A stretch of 64,000 nt of DNA from Nocardioides zeae. GTDB taxonomy: Bacteria > Actinomycetota > Actinomycetes > Propionibacteriales > Nocardioidaceae. This document shows positions 33,760-42,767 of the stretch, piece after piece. The notes under the pieces were generated by a model. The model saw only the letters and a list, made by a program, of their open reading frames with translations, searched no databases and was not told the origin of the DNA. The stretch is taken from NCBI RefSeq assembly GCF_010686755.1, contig NZ_JAAGXA010000003.1, positions 1 through 64,000 of the forward strand, written 5' to 3'. Position numbers and translations under genes: made by a program. Every line of letters starts with the position of its first letter. Position 1 is the stretch's first letter.

Positions 33760-34782
33760 TCACCGGGCCCGGAGCTGCTCGTAGAGCGCGCCCTCGTCGA
33801 ACCACTTCTCGTTCGTGGCGGACCAGCCGCCGAAGTCGTCGGCGATCGTCAGGAGGTTCGTCGGCGTCGGGAACGGGTCGGACGGGTCGTTGGCGCCCTC
33901 GACCTCCACGTCGATGTCGACGTCGCCGACCGGGCGGAAGCCCTTGCGCACGAACTCCGTCTGGCCCTCCTCCGAGAGCACGAAGTCGAGCCAGTCCTGC
34001 GCGGCCGGGTTGGCGTCCTTCAGGATCGCGCCCGGGTTCTCGATGAGCAGCGTGCTGTCCGGGACGATGTAGTCGTAGCTTCGGCCCTGCTGGCGCGTCA
34101 GGATCGCCTCGTTCTCGTAGCTGATGAGCACGTTGCCGAGACCGTTCTCGAAGGCCTCGGTCGCCTCGCGGCCGCTGCCGGCCCAGGTGGAGACGTGGTC
34201 GAAGAGCTCGACCATGTAGTCCTCCGCCTCGGCCTCGGACTTGCCGGCGGCGATCTGCGCGCCGTACGCCGCGAGGATGTTCCAGCGCGCCGCGCCCGAC
34301 GAGGCCGGGTCGGCGGTGACCACCTGCACGTCGTCGCGGGTCAGGTCGTCCCAGCCCGTGATGCCGAGCGGGTTGCCCTCCTCGACGACGAGGACGGCGA
34401 CCGAGCTGGAGACGATGCCCTGCGTCGGGCCTGAGTTCCAGTCGTCGGCCACGAGGTCGGCGTCGACGAGCCGGGTGACGTCGCCCTCGAGGGAGAAGTG
34501 CACGTAGTCGGCCTGGGCGCCGTTGACGACGGCGCGGCTCTGGTCGCCCGACGCGCCGTAGGAGCCCGACAGCTCGAGGCCCTCGCCCTCGGGCGTCTCC
34601 TGGAACTTCTCGAAGATGGCGTCGTTGGCGGCCTCGGGGACCGCGAAGCCCACGATGAAGAACCGGTTGTCGTCGTCACCCCCGCCGCCGCCGGCGCTGG
34701 CGCAGCCCGCGAGCGTCACGGCGAGGGTCGTGGCGACGGAGCCGGCCAGGAACGTGCGGCGGCGGACGGAGGGCAGGGGCAT
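33760..34782 (-). CDS. sulfate-binding lipoprotein
   Basis: 340 aa. N-terminus carries both a twin-arginine-like motif (RRRTFLAG) and a lipobox LAGC (Cys27), so it is probably a Tat-exported lipoprotein. Mature part matches sulfate-binding proteins: GSYGASGDQSRAVVNG, PTQGIVSSSVAVLVVEEGNP and the ADPASSGAARWNILAAYG region that cradles the anion. First gene of the operon. An inverted repeat upstream may be its operator. Molybdate is less likely given cysTWA. Confidence 0.9.
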   Translation of the reverse strand: MPLPSVRRRTFLAGSVATTLAVTLAGCASAGGGGGDDDNRFFIVGFAVPEAANDAIFEKFQETPEGEGLELSGSYGASGDQSRAVVNGAQADYVHFSLEGDVTRLVDADLVADDWNSGPTQGIVSSSVAVLVVEEGNPLGITGWDDLTRDDVQVVTADPASSGAARWNILAAYGAQIAAGKSEAEAEDYMVELFDHVSTWAGSGREATEAFENGLGNVLISYENEAILTRQQGRSYDYIVPDSTLLIENPGAILKDANPAAQDWLDFVLSEEGQTEFVRKGFRPVGDVDIDVEVEGANDPSDPFPTPTNLLTIADDFGGWSATNEKWFDEGALYEQLRAR

Positions 34783-34868
34783 CTCGGGGACCTTTCGGGC
34801 GGACCGGTTCGGGGCGGTCGCTGAACAATGTCGAGAAGACTAGGCAACTTGGCTCTATCGCTCTGCTT

Positions 34869-34885
34869 TGTCCACCTGATGGACA
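34869..34885. promoter_or_regulatory. inverted repeat TGTCCA-N5-TGGACA between the sulfate operon and rarD
   Basis: Perfect 6-5-6 palindrome 87 bp upstream of the sulfate-binding protein start and 27 bp before rarD. It overlaps the expected -35 position of the rarD promoter (TAGGAT -10 at 34900-34905). It may control sulfate uptake, rarD, or both. Confidence 0.5.
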
Positions 34886-34911
34886 TGGGTCTCGCGGTCT
34901 AGGATCGAGCG

Positions 34912-35829
34912 GTGACCAGCCGCGACGCGCGCGCCGGGTTCGCGATGGGCGCGGGCGCCTACGCGCTCTGGGGCGTCTTCCCCCTCTACTTCCCGCTGCT
35001 GGAGCCCGCCGGCCCGTTCGAGATCCTGGCCCACCGCGTGCTGTGGTCGACGGTCGTGATGGTCGGTCTCGTGGTCGTGCTGCGCCGGACCGCCGCCGTG
35101 CGCGCGGTGCTGGCGTCGCGCCGTACCCTCGCCCTGCTCGTGGTCGCGTCCCTCACCATCAGCGTCAACTGGGCGACCTTCATCTACGGCGTGAACTCGG
35201 GACACGTCCTGGAGACGTCGCTCGGCTACTTCGTGAACCCCCTCGTCACGGTGCTCATGGGCGTGCTCGTGCTGGGCGAGCGCCTCCGGAGGGCCCAGTG
35301 GGCCGCGCTGGCGCTCGCGGGGGTGGCCGTCGTGGTGCTGACCGTGGACTACGGACGGCTCCCGTTCGTGGCCGTCCTGCTGGCCCTCAGCTTCGGCACC
35401 TACGGCCTCGTCAAGAAGACGGCCGACGTCGGCGCCGTCGAGAGCCTCGCCGTCGAGACGGTGCTGCTCGTCCCCTTCGCGGGGGCGTACGTCGTGTGGC
35501 TGGGCGCGACCGGCGCCGCGGTCTTCGCCACCGAGGGCCCGGGACAGGTCGCGCTGTTCGCCGGGCTCGGGATCATCACCGCCCTCCCCCTGCTGCTCTT
35601 CGGGGGTGCGGCGACACGGGTGCCGATGGTCGTGCTGGGGCTGCTGCAGTACCTGGCGCCGACCTTCCAGTTCGTGCTCGCGCTCGTGTGGTTCGGCGAG
35701 GACATGCCGGCGACGCGGTGGATCGGGTTCGTGCTCGTGTGGTGCGCGCTCGCCGTGTTCACCGGCGAGATGGTGACCCAGGGGCGCCGCCAGGCTCGGC
35801 TGACGGCGCGGGCCACCACCGCGTCCTAG
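34912..35829 (+). CDS. rarD: EamA family transporter RarD
   Basis: 305 aa, ten helices. ARAGFAMGAGAYALWGVFPLYF and NWATFIYGVNSGHVLETSLG are hallmark stretches of RarD. GTG at 34912 lies six bases after a TAGGAT -10 (34900-34905), so the mRNA may be leaderless; no Shine-Dalgarno is present. The substrate of RarD is not known. Confidence 0.9.
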   Translation: MTSRDARAGFAMGAGAYALWGVFPLYFPLLEPAGPFEILAHRVLWSTVVMVGLVVVLRRTAAVRAVLASRRTLALLVVASLTISVNWATFIYGVNSGHVLETSLGYFVNPLVTVLMGVLVLGERLRRAQWAALALAGVAVVVLTVDYGRLPFVAVLLALSFGTYGLVKKTADVGAVESLAVETVLLVPFAGAYVVWLGATGAAVFATEGPGQVALFAGLGIITALPLLLFGGAATRVPMVVLGLLQYLAPTFQFVLALVWFGEDMPATRWIGFVLVWCALAVFTGEMVTQGRRQARLTARATTAS

Positions 35830-35840
35830 CGACGGCGGCC

Positions 35841-35873
35841 GTTCACCCGGGCGTCGACCCGGGTTCGTCCACC
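35841..35873 (+). promoter_or_regulatory. Pho box upstream of phoX (three 11-bp units)
   Basis: GTTCACCCGGG, CGTCGACCCGG and GTTCGTCCACC stand in direct tandem, 11 bp each. The first and third match the actinobacterial PhoP unit GTTCACC-N4. Location 79 bp upstream of a PhoX phosphatase supports phosphate-starvation control by PhoP. PhoP itself is not in the window. Confidence 0.7.
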
Positions 35874-35951
35874 ACGGAGGCACTCCTCCTACGTTGCCGC
35901 GGAGCCGTCACGACCTCCGTGGCGCGCGTGCCAGCAAGGAGCGACGCCCCC

Positions 35952-38075
35952 ATGACGCACCTCGACGGGACCACCCCGCCCTCTTCCGCCGTGACCGACG
36001 GCGAGCCGACCGCCCCGACCGCACCCCGACGCCTCCTGCCCCTGCTCCGGACGCAGGGCGGACCGCACGGCAACCGCAGCTGGGCCACCTGCCTCTACCG
36101 CTGCGGCAACGCCTGCGACCACCCGGAGCCCAACACGTCGGGCAACGAGCACGTCCAGGACGTCATCCGCGCCGCGATCGCGCGCCGTACCGTGCTCGGC
36201 GGCGCCGCCGCCGGTGCCGGTGCGATGGTGCTCGGCGGCTTCGCGACCACCTCGGCGGCCGCCGCCGGCGGGTACGACGCGGGAGCATCCCCCGCGGGCG
36301 CGGTGCCCGGCAAGCAGGTCTCCACCGACCCCTTCACGCCCGTGGCCCCGAACCGCCGTGACGCCCTCACGGTGCCGGCCGGCTACCGGCTCAACGTGGT
36401 CGCCGCGTGGGGCGACCCGGTCGTCCCCGGGGCGCCGGCCTTCGACGTCTACCGCCAGACGCCCGAGGCCGCTGCGCAGCAGTTCGGCTACAACAACGAC
36501 TACGTCGGCGTCATCAGCCTGTCGACGACGAAGGCCCTCCTCGTGTGCAACCACGAGTACACCAACGAGGAGGTCATGTTCCCGGCCGGCGAGTACACCG
36601 CCGAGGAGATCCGTCGGATCGCGCTCATGTCGCACGGCATGAGCGTGCTCGCCGTCGAGCGCCCGACCGCGACCGCCGGTCACTGGGTGCGCAGCGCGAG
36701 CAGCAACGTCCGCTACAACCGCCGCATCACGGGCGAGACGCCGTTCGTCGTCGACGGCCCCGCCGCCGGGCACGACCGGCTGAAGACGTCCGCCGACCCG
36801 ACGGGCAAGCGCGTCCTCGGCACCCTCAACAACTGCGCCGGCGGCACCACGCCGTGGGGCACGGTGCTCTCCGGCGAGGAGAACTTCAACCAGTACTTCG
36901 GCACCGCCGGCGCGATCCCCGCGACCCACGCCGCGTCGTACCGCCGCTACGGCATCTCCGCCAGCAGCGAGCGGGGCTGGTACCAGACCTGGGACCGCTT
37001 CGACCTCGCCAAGGAACCGAACGAGCCGAACCGCTTCGGCTGGATCGTCGAGGTCGACCCGCTGGCGCCCGACGAGCCGCCGGTGAAGCACACGATGCTG
37101 GGCCGCTTCAAGCACGAGGGCGCCAACATCGCGATCGCGCCCAACAAGAAGGTCGTGGCCTACATGGGCGACGACGAGCGGGGCGACTACCTCTACCGGT
37201 TCATCTCCACGGACACCTACCGCTCGGGCACCGACGCCGCGTCGCGGCGCCACAACAAGCAGCTGCTGAGCAAGGGCGCGCTCTACGTCGCGAGGCTGAC
37301 CGGCGACGGGCTCGAGGACGGCGTCTGGGACGGCACCGGGCAGTGGATCCTGCTGTGCACCGACACGGTCAGCAACGTGCCCGGCATGAGCGTCGCCGAC
37401 GTGCTCATCGACACCCGTCTCGCGGCGGACAAGATGGGCCCGACCCGCATGGACCGTCCCGAGGACGTCGAGCCCAACCCGGTGAACGGCCGCGTGTACG
37501 CCGCCCTCACCAACAACTCCAACCGCGGCAGCAGCTACCCGGCCGACGAGGCCAACCCCGTCACGCGCTCGATGGTGCGCTCCGCGCCGGGCGCCGAGCT
37601 GACGGCCGCCTCGGGCAACCGCAACGGCTACGTGCTCGAGATGCAGCCGGTCGGCGGCCACACCGGCGGCACGTTCGTGTGGCGCCTGCTGCTGGTCTGC
37701 GGCGACCCGGCCGCGCCGGAGACCTACTTCGCGGGCTACCCGAAGGACAAGGTCAGCCCGATCAGCTGCCCCGACAACGTCGCCTTCGACTCCAGGGGCA
37801 ACCTCTGGGTCTCCACCGACGGCAACGTGATCGGCTCCAACGACGGCATCTTCCGCGTGCCCGTCGACGGCCCCCACCGCGGCAAGGTCGAGTCGTTCCT
37901 GACGACCCCGATCGGCGCGGAGGCCTGCGGCCCGCTCATCACGCACGGCGACCGCACCGTGTGGGTGGCCGTGCAGCACCCGGGCGAGGGCGGCACGTTC
38001 GCCGAGCCCATCGGCCTGTGGCCGCACACCCACCGCTACCCGCGGCCCGGCGTCGCGGTGGTCTGGAAGGCCTGA
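35952..38075 (+). CDS. phoX: PhoX family alkaline phosphatase
   Basis: 707 aa, DUF839/PhoX family, calcium- and iron-dependent phosphatase outside the membrane. The N-terminal LYRCGNACDHPEPN motif and IARRTVLGGAAAGAGAMVLGG, a twin-arginine export signal, are typical of actinobacterial PhoX. LVCNHEYTNEEVMFP, GEENFNQYFG and FKHEGANIAIAPN are family blocks. ATG at 35952 has AAGGAG about ten bases upstream; the longer frame upstream is not related. Releases phosphate from organic esters; the Pho box upstream fits. Confidence 0.92.
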   Translation: MTHLDGTTPPSSAVTDGEPTAPTAPRRLLPLLRTQGGPHGNRSWATCLYRCGNACDHPEPNTSGNEHVQDVIRAAIARRTVLGGAAAGAGAMVLGGFATTSAAAAGGYDAGASPAGAVPGKQVSTDPFTPVAPNRRDALTVPAGYRLNVVAAWGDPVVPGAPAFDVYRQTPEAAAQQFGYNNDYVGVISLSTTKALLVCNHEYTNEEVMFPAGEYTAEEIRRIALMSHGMSVLAVERPTATAGHWVRSASSNVRYNRRITGETPFVVDGPAAGHDRLKTSADPTGKRVLGTLNNCAGGTTPWGTVLSGEENFNQYFGTAGAIPATHAASYRRYGISASSERGWYQTWDRFDLAKEPNEPNRFGWIVEVDPLAPDEPPVKHTMLGRFKHEGANIAIAPNKKVVAYMGDDERGDYLYRFISTDTYRSGTDAASRRHNKQLLSKGALYVARLTGDGLEDGVWDGTGQWILLCTDTVSNVPGMSVADVLIDTRLAADKMGPTRMDRPEDVEPNPVNGRVYAALTNNSNRGSSYPADEANPVTRSMVRSAPGAELTAASGNRNGYVLEMQPVGGHTGGTFVWRLLLVCGDPAAPETYFAGYPKDKVSPISCPDNVAFDSRGNLWVSTDGNVIGSNDGIFRVPVDGPHRGKVESFLTTPIGAEACGPLITHGDRTVWVAVQHPGEGGTFAEPIGLWPHTHRYPRPGVAVVWKA

Positions 38076-38091
38076 GTCCCACCCCCGCTCG

Positions 38092-38111
38092 GCGGACCCG
38101 ATCAGGCCGTG
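38092..38111. repeat. 20-bp direct repeat, copy 1
   Basis: GCGGACCCGATCAGGCCGTG, identical to 38503-38522, 411 bp apart. The second copy spans the polyprenyl synthase stop. Together they flank the small membrane protein gene at 38125-38424. Confidence 0.75.
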
Positions 38112-38124
38112 GCATCGCGAAGGG

Positions 38125-38424
38125 TCAGGCCCCGCCGGGCGCGCGGTTCGCCTGCGCCACGGCCAGGCCGACGAACGCCGCGACGACGGCGGCGGTGGTG
38201 ACGCAGGCGATGAGGAGACCGGCTCCGCCCTCCGCGCCGCTGCGGGCGACGGCCAGCGGGATCGCGGCGCCGAGACCGGTCGCGGCGGCCCCCAGCAGCG
38301 GGAGCCGCGCCGCGGTCAGGCCGGCCGAGCGAGACCCGCCGAGCAGCGTGAGCCCGACCAGCAGCAGGCAGACGATCCCGACGACGACGATGGCGGCCCA
38401 GACCGGCCAGAAGACGACACCCAC
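38125..38424 (-). CDS. small integral membrane protein, unknown
   Basis: 99 aa from GTG 38424, which has GGGAGGG seven bases upstream; a longer ATG-started frame (38493) lacks a binding site. Three hydrophobic helices (WPVWAAIVVVGIVCLLLVGL and two more). No family recognised. It sits downstream of the polyprenyl synthase gene and between two copies of a 20-bp repeat. Confidence 0.65.
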   Translation of the reverse strand: MGVVFWPVWAAIVVVGIVCLLLVGLTLLGGSRSAGLTAARLPLLGAAATGLGAAIPLAVARSGAEGGAGLLIACVTTAAVVAAFVGLAVAQANRAPGGA

Positions 38425-38502
38425 GTGGATTCCCTCCCGAGCTGGCTTCCACAGCGGTGTCGAGCCTAGCGGGGTCCGCTGGGTGGGGGTCAACCGAAAC
38501 GA

Positions 38503-38522
38503 GCGGACCCGATCAGGCCGTG
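38503..38522. repeat. 20-bp direct repeat, copy 2
   Basis: Same 20 bases as 38092-38111; here it includes the TGA stop of the polyprenyl synthase (38513-38515). Confidence 0.75.
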
Positions 38523-39529
38523 CGCGTCGCCACCACGTCGGCGAACGCCTCCAGGGCGTCGCGCACGGGGCCGGCCGGCAGCACCGCGAGACGCTCCTTG
38601 GCCTCGGTGGCGCGCGCGACGACGTACGCCCGCGCCTCGGTGAGCGCCGGGTGCGCCCGCAGGAGGCCGAGCGCCTCCGCGTGGAGCGCGTCGTCGGCGG
38701 CGAGGTCCGTACGACGCGGGTCGAGCAGCTCCTGCAGCCGGGCGTCGGCCGGGTCCGTCGACCGCGCCACGAGCAGCACGGGCAGCGTCGGCACGCCCTC
38801 CTTGAGGTCGGTGCCGGGCGTCTTGCCGGACTCGGTCGAGTCGGAGGCGATGTCGAGGATGTCGTCGGACAGCTGGAAGGCGGCGCCGACGATCTCGCCG
38901 TACGCCGTCAGCGCGTCCACCACCTCGACCGGCGCGCCGGCGAACATCGCGCCGTAGCGGGCCGAGGTCGCGATGAGCGAGCCGGTCTTGCCGGCCACGA
39001 CGGCCAGGTGGTGCTCGACCGGGTCGACGCCGTCGCCCGGCGGCACCGTCTCGAGGATCTGGCCCTCGACGAGCCGCGCGAAGGTCTGCGCCTGGATGCG
39101 GACCGCCTCGGGACCGAGGTCCGCCGTGAGCTCGGAGGAGCGCGCGAAGAGGAAGTCGCCGGTGAGGATCGCGACGAGGTTGTCCCACCGCGCGTTGGCG
39201 GAGTCGGCCCCGCGGCGCAGGAGCGCCTCGTCCATGACGTCGTCGTGGTAGAGCGAGGCCAGGTGGGTCAGCTCCACCACGCAGGCGGCCCGCTCGACCT
39301 CGGGCGCCCCCGGGTCCTTGCCCACCTCGGCGGCCAGCAGCACCAGCAGGGGACGGAACCGCTTGCCCCCGGCCGCCATGAGGTGCGCCGCCGCCTCGGA
39401 CACGAAGGGGGCGCTCCCCCGCACGTGCGCGGCCAGCGCCGTCTCCACGTCCGCGAGGCGCGCGTTGAGCCGCTGCGCCAGCGCGGGGTCGGTGACGGGA
39501 AGGGCCAGGCCGCCGGTGTTCGAGCTCAC
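38513..39529 (-). CDS. polyprenyl diphosphate synthase (menaquinone side chain)
   Basis: 338 aa, trans-isoprenyl diphosphate synthase. First Asp-rich motif HDDVMD with GGKRFRPLL before it; second Asp-rich motif SDDILD. Adds isopentenyl units to an allylic starter; chain length cannot be set from sequence. GTG start overlaps the nuoN stop (GTGA), so it is co-translated with the NADH dehydrogenase operon. With ubiE and menF nearby, it most likely makes the menaquinone tail. Confidence 0.9.
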   Translation of the reverse strand: MSSNTGGLALPVTDPALAQRLNARLADVETALAAHVRGSAPFVSEAAAHLMAAGGKRFRPLLVLLAAEVGKDPGAPEVERAACVVELTHLASLYHDDVMDEALLRRGADSANARWDNLVAILTGDFLFARSSELTADLGPEAVRIQAQTFARLVEGQILETVPPGDGVDPVEHHLAVVAGKTGSLIATSARYGAMFAGAPVEVVDALTAYGEIVGAAFQLSDDILDIASDSTESGKTPGTDLKEGVPTLPVLLVARSTDPADARLQELLDPRRTDLAADDALHAEALGLLRAHPALTEARAYVVARATEAKERLAVLPAGPVRDALEAFADVVATRTA

Positions 39530-41169
39530 CTGAGGAATGATCCCGCATCCCCCGCGAGCTCGAGCAAGGGGCCCGGCACCACGCCGAGCGCCACCGTCGC
39601 GAGCAGCGCGACGCCGATCGTGACGCTCGTCGCGGGCGACGGGACGACGACGGCCGGCGGGTCCGCGGGCGGGTCGGCGAAGAACATCGTGACGATGTGC
39701 CGCACGTAGAAGTAGACCGCCACGATGCTCGACGTGATGGCCACGGCCACCACCGGCCACGCCCCCGCGCCGGCCGCCGACGCGAACACCGACCACTTGG
39801 CGACGAAGCCGGAGGTGAGCGGGATCCCGGCCAGGCTGAGCAGGAACACGGCGAACGCGCCCGCGACCAGCGGGGACGTGCGCCCGAGACCCGACCAGCG
39901 GTCGACACCGCTCGCCTCGCCGCCCGCGTCCCGCACGAGCGTCGTGACCGCGAAGATGCCGACGGTCGCGACGCCGTACGTCGCCAGGTAGAACAGCACC
40001 GCCTGCAACGAGGACACCTGGTCGACGCCCAGCTCGTCCGCGCCCTGGAGGCCGAGCACGCCGGTCAGCAGGAAGCCGGTGTGGGCGATGGACGAGTAGG
40101 CCAGCAGCCGCTTGATGTCGCTCTGGCCGACCGCCAGCACGACACCGCCGAGCATCGTGAGGATCGCGACGACCCACACGAGCGGCGCCCAGTCCCAGCG
40201 GGCGTCGCCGACCGCGACGTACAGGAACCGCAGGACCGCGCCGAAGGCCGCGATCTTGGTCGCCGCCGCCATGAACGCGGTGACCGGCGTCGGGGCGCCC
40301 TGGTAGACGTCCGGGGTCCACGCGTGGAAGGGCACGGCGCCGACCTTGAAGAGCAGGGCGACCATCACGAGCGCCACGCCCGCGAGCAGCAGCACCGTCG
40401 GACCGCCGCCCGCGCCGACGGCGGCCGCGATGCCGGCGAGGCTCAGCGTGCCGGAGTAGCCGTAGAGCAGCGCCGCGCCGTAGACGAAGAACCCGGAGGA
40501 GAAGGCGCCGAGGAGGAAGTACTTCATCGCCGCCTCCTGGCTCAGCAGGCGACGACGGCGGCCGAGGCCGCACAGCAGGTAGAGCGGCAGCGACAGGATC
40601 TCCAGCGCCACGAACATCGTGAGCAGGTCCCCCGCCGCGGCGAAGAGCATCATCCCGGCGACCGCGAACGTCAGCAGGGGGTAGACCTCGGTGTGCTCCC
40701 AGCGGTCGTACGACGCGGGTGCGCCCCCGTCGCCCGGCGTCTCCCCGGCGCCCCCGGTGCCGATCCCCGGACCGCTCCCCAGGTCGGCGCCCGGCGGCAC
40801 CGACGCCTGCCCGGCGAACACCGGGAGGCCCGCGTCGACCCGGCGCTCCGTGAAGAGCGCGAGACCGCCGACCGCCACGAGCGCGAGGAGCCCCCAGAGG
40901 AAGACCGCGGGGCCGTCGACGACCACCGCACCGGTGACCGTGACCTCCCCGTGCGCCGCGCCGCCGCCCTGCGACGGCAGCTCGAGCGCCACGACCACGG
41001 TGAGCACGAGCGCCGCCAGCAGGCCGGTCCCGGCGATCCCGGCCTGGACCGGCCGCCGCAGCGCGCGGGGCGTGAAGGCCTCGACGAGGATGCCGACGAG
41101 CGCGGCCGCGAACACCGCCAGCAGCGGCGAGACGAGCAGCCAGTCGATCTCGGGGGCGGTGAACTCCAT
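39526..41169 (-). CDS. nuoN: NADH-quinone oxidoreductase subunit N
   Basis: 547 aa, antiporter-like proton-pumping subunit. Core stretches: FVALEILSLPLYLLCGL, KYFLLGAFSSGFFVYGAAL, KVGAVPFHAWTPDVYQGAPT and SDIKRLLAYSSIAHTGF, with the conserved lysine and glutamate positions. An about 35-residue Gly/Pro-rich loop (FAGQASVPPGADLGSG region) is inserted before the fifth helix and is longer than in enterobacterial NuoN. Last nuo gene; ends in the polyprenyl synthase start. Confidence 0.95.
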   Translation of the reverse strand: MEFTAPEIDWLLVSPLLAVFAAALVGILVEAFTPRALRRPVQAGIAGTGLLAALVLTVVVALELPSQGGGAAHGEVTVTGAVVVDGPAVFLWGLLALVAVGGLALFTERRVDAGLPVFAGQASVPPGADLGSGPGIGTGGAGETPGDGGAPASYDRWEHTEVYPLLTFAVAGMMLFAAAGDLLTMFVALEILSLPLYLLCGLGRRRRLLSQEAAMKYFLLGAFSSGFFVYGAALLYGYSGTLSLAGIAAAVGAGGGPTVLLLAGVALVMVALLFKVGAVPFHAWTPDVYQGAPTPVTAFMAAATKIAAFGAVLRFLYVAVGDARWDWAPLVWVVAILTMLGGVVLAVGQSDIKRLLAYSSIAHTGFLLTGVLGLQGADELGVDQVSSLQAVLFYLATYGVATVGIFAVTTLVRDAGGEASGVDRWSGLGRTSPLVAGAFAVFLLSLAGIPLTSGFVAKWSVFASAAGAGAWPVVAVAITSSIVAVYFYVRHIVTMFFADPPADPPAVVVPSPATSVTIGVALLATVALGVVPGPLLELAGDAGSFLR

Positions 41170-42767
41170 CAGTTGCCTCCCTCGGCAGCGGGCAGGGCGC
41201 TGGCGACCTGCTCCAGCACCTGCGTGGTCGTCGGCTCGATGACGTCGGTGAGCAGGCTCGGGAAGAAGCCGAACCCGACGAGCGCCACGACGAGCGGCAC
41301 CAGCACGCCGACCTCGCGGGTCGTGAGGTCGCCGATGACGCGCGGATCGCCCCCGGCCCCGGCGTGGTCGAGGCTCTCGCCCTCGACCCCCGGCACCGGC
41401 CGCGGCGGCCCGGTCATCGAGCGCTGGTAGGCCCACAGCACGTAGATCGCCGCCCACACGATGCCGGTGACGGCGATCGCGCCGACCCACCAGGCGTAGT
41501 CGAAGGCAGCGAGCGTCACCAGGAACTCGGAGACGAACGGGGCGAGGCCCGGCAGCCCGAGCGTCGCCATGCCGGCCACGAGGAACAACCCGGCGAGCAC
41601 CGGCGCGGCCTTCTCCATGCCGCCCATCGCGCTGATCGACGCCGTGCCCGCGCGCCGCACCGCGAAGCCGGCGACGAGGAACAGCGCCGCCGTCGCCAGG
41701 CCGTGGTTGACCATGTAGAGGATCGCGCCGGTGTGGCCCTGGTCGGTGAGGACGAAGATGCCCAGCACGATGAACCCGAAGTGGGACAGCGACGTGAGGC
41801 CGACCAGCCGGAGCAGGTCGTCCTGACCGATGGCGATGAGCGCGCCGTACACGATCGAGATCAACGCCAGCGTCACCACGACGGGCGTCGCCCACGTCGA
41901 CGCCTCGGGGAAGAGCCCCAGGCAGAAGCGGATCATCGCGTAGGTGCCGATCTTGTCGAGCACGCAGATGAGCAGCACGCTCGTGCCCGTCGTCGCCGTC
42001 TGCGTCGTGTCGGCCAGCCAGGTGTGCACCGGGAACAGCGGCGCCTTCACCGCGAAGGCCACGAAGAAGCCGAGGAACAGCCAGCGGCCCTCCACCACCC
42101 CGAGGTCGAGGGCGGCGAGGTCGGAGACCAGGTAGGACGCGGGGCCCTGCTGGGTCGCGACCACGTAGAGCCCCACGACGCTCATCAGCATGACGAGGCC
42201 GCCCGCCAGCTGGTAGACGAGGAACTTCGTCGCCGCCCGGCCCCGCTCCGTGCCGCCGAAGCCGCCGATGAGGAAGTACGCCGGGATGAGCGTCGCCTCG
42301 AACACGACGTAGAAGAGGAAGACGTCCGTGGCGAGGAAGACCGCGAGCGCCGCCGCCTCGAGCAGGAGCACCCAGGCGCCGAAGGTGGCGCGCCGGTCGC
42401 GGTGGTCGGTGCCGTCGGGGTCCCCGGGCGCCGGGATGCCGTCGCCCGGCTCCCCCGTGCGCCACTCGGCCACCAGCACCACCGGCACGAGCACGGCGGT
42501 GAGCAGCACGAGGACGAGCGCGAGCCCGTCGACGCCGAGCGCCCAGTGCACGCCCAGCGGCTCGATCCACGCGGAGGACTCGGTGAGCTGCATCCCCGAC
42601 CCGTCGAGGTCGTACGACGCGAGCACGCCCAGCGCGACGGCGAGGGTCACGAGGGAACCGCCGAGCGCGACCCAGCGGGCGGTGCTCCCCGCACCCGGGG
42701 CGAGCCGCCCGGCGGCGATCACGAGGAGCGCCCCCACGAAGGGGACGACGACGAGCGAGGTCAGCAT
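41169..42767 (-). CDS. nuoM: NADH-quinone oxidoreductase subunit M
   Basis: 532 aa. FVVFEATLIPAYFLIGGFGG-type helix with the key Glu, KAPLFPVHTWLADTTQTA with the key Lys, and SLSHFGFIVLGIF are present. Two hydrophilic loops (EWRTGEPGDGIPAPGDPDG and GVEGESLDHAGAGGD) extend it. Stop and next gene start overlap by one base; upstream overlap with nuoL is also one base. Confidence 0.95.
   Translation of the reverse strand: MLTSLVVVPFVGALLVIAAGRLAPGAGSTARWVALGGSLVTLAVALGVLASYDLDGSGMQLTESSAWIEPLGVHWALGVDGLALVLVLLTAVLVPVVLVAEWRTGEPGDGIPAPGDPDGTDHRDRRATFGAWVLLLEAAALAVFLATDVFLFYVVFEATLIPAYFLIGGFGGTERGRAATKFLVYQLAGGLVMLMSVVGLYVVATQQGPASYLVSDLAALDLGVVEGRWLFLGFFVAFAVKAPLFPVHTWLADTTQTATTGTSVLLICVLDKIGTYAMIRFCLGLFPEASTWATPVVVTLALISIVYGALIAIGQDDLLRLVGLTSLSHFGFIVLGIFVLTDQGHTGAILYMVNHGLATAALFLVAGFAVRRAGTASISAMGGMEKAAPVLAGLFLVAGMATLGLPGLAPFVSEFLVTLAAFDYAWWVGAIAVTGIVWAAIYVLWAYQRSMTGPPRPVPGVEGESLDHAGAGGDPRVIGDLTTREVGVLVPLVVALVGFGFFPSLLTDVIEPTTTQVLEQVASALPAAEGGN

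Noticed and set aside
35043..39709. Long plus-strand frames extending into or past phoX and the polyprenyl synthase
   Set aside because: The only homologous part is PhoX from 35952; the rest is shadow of rarD, phoX and minus-strand genes.
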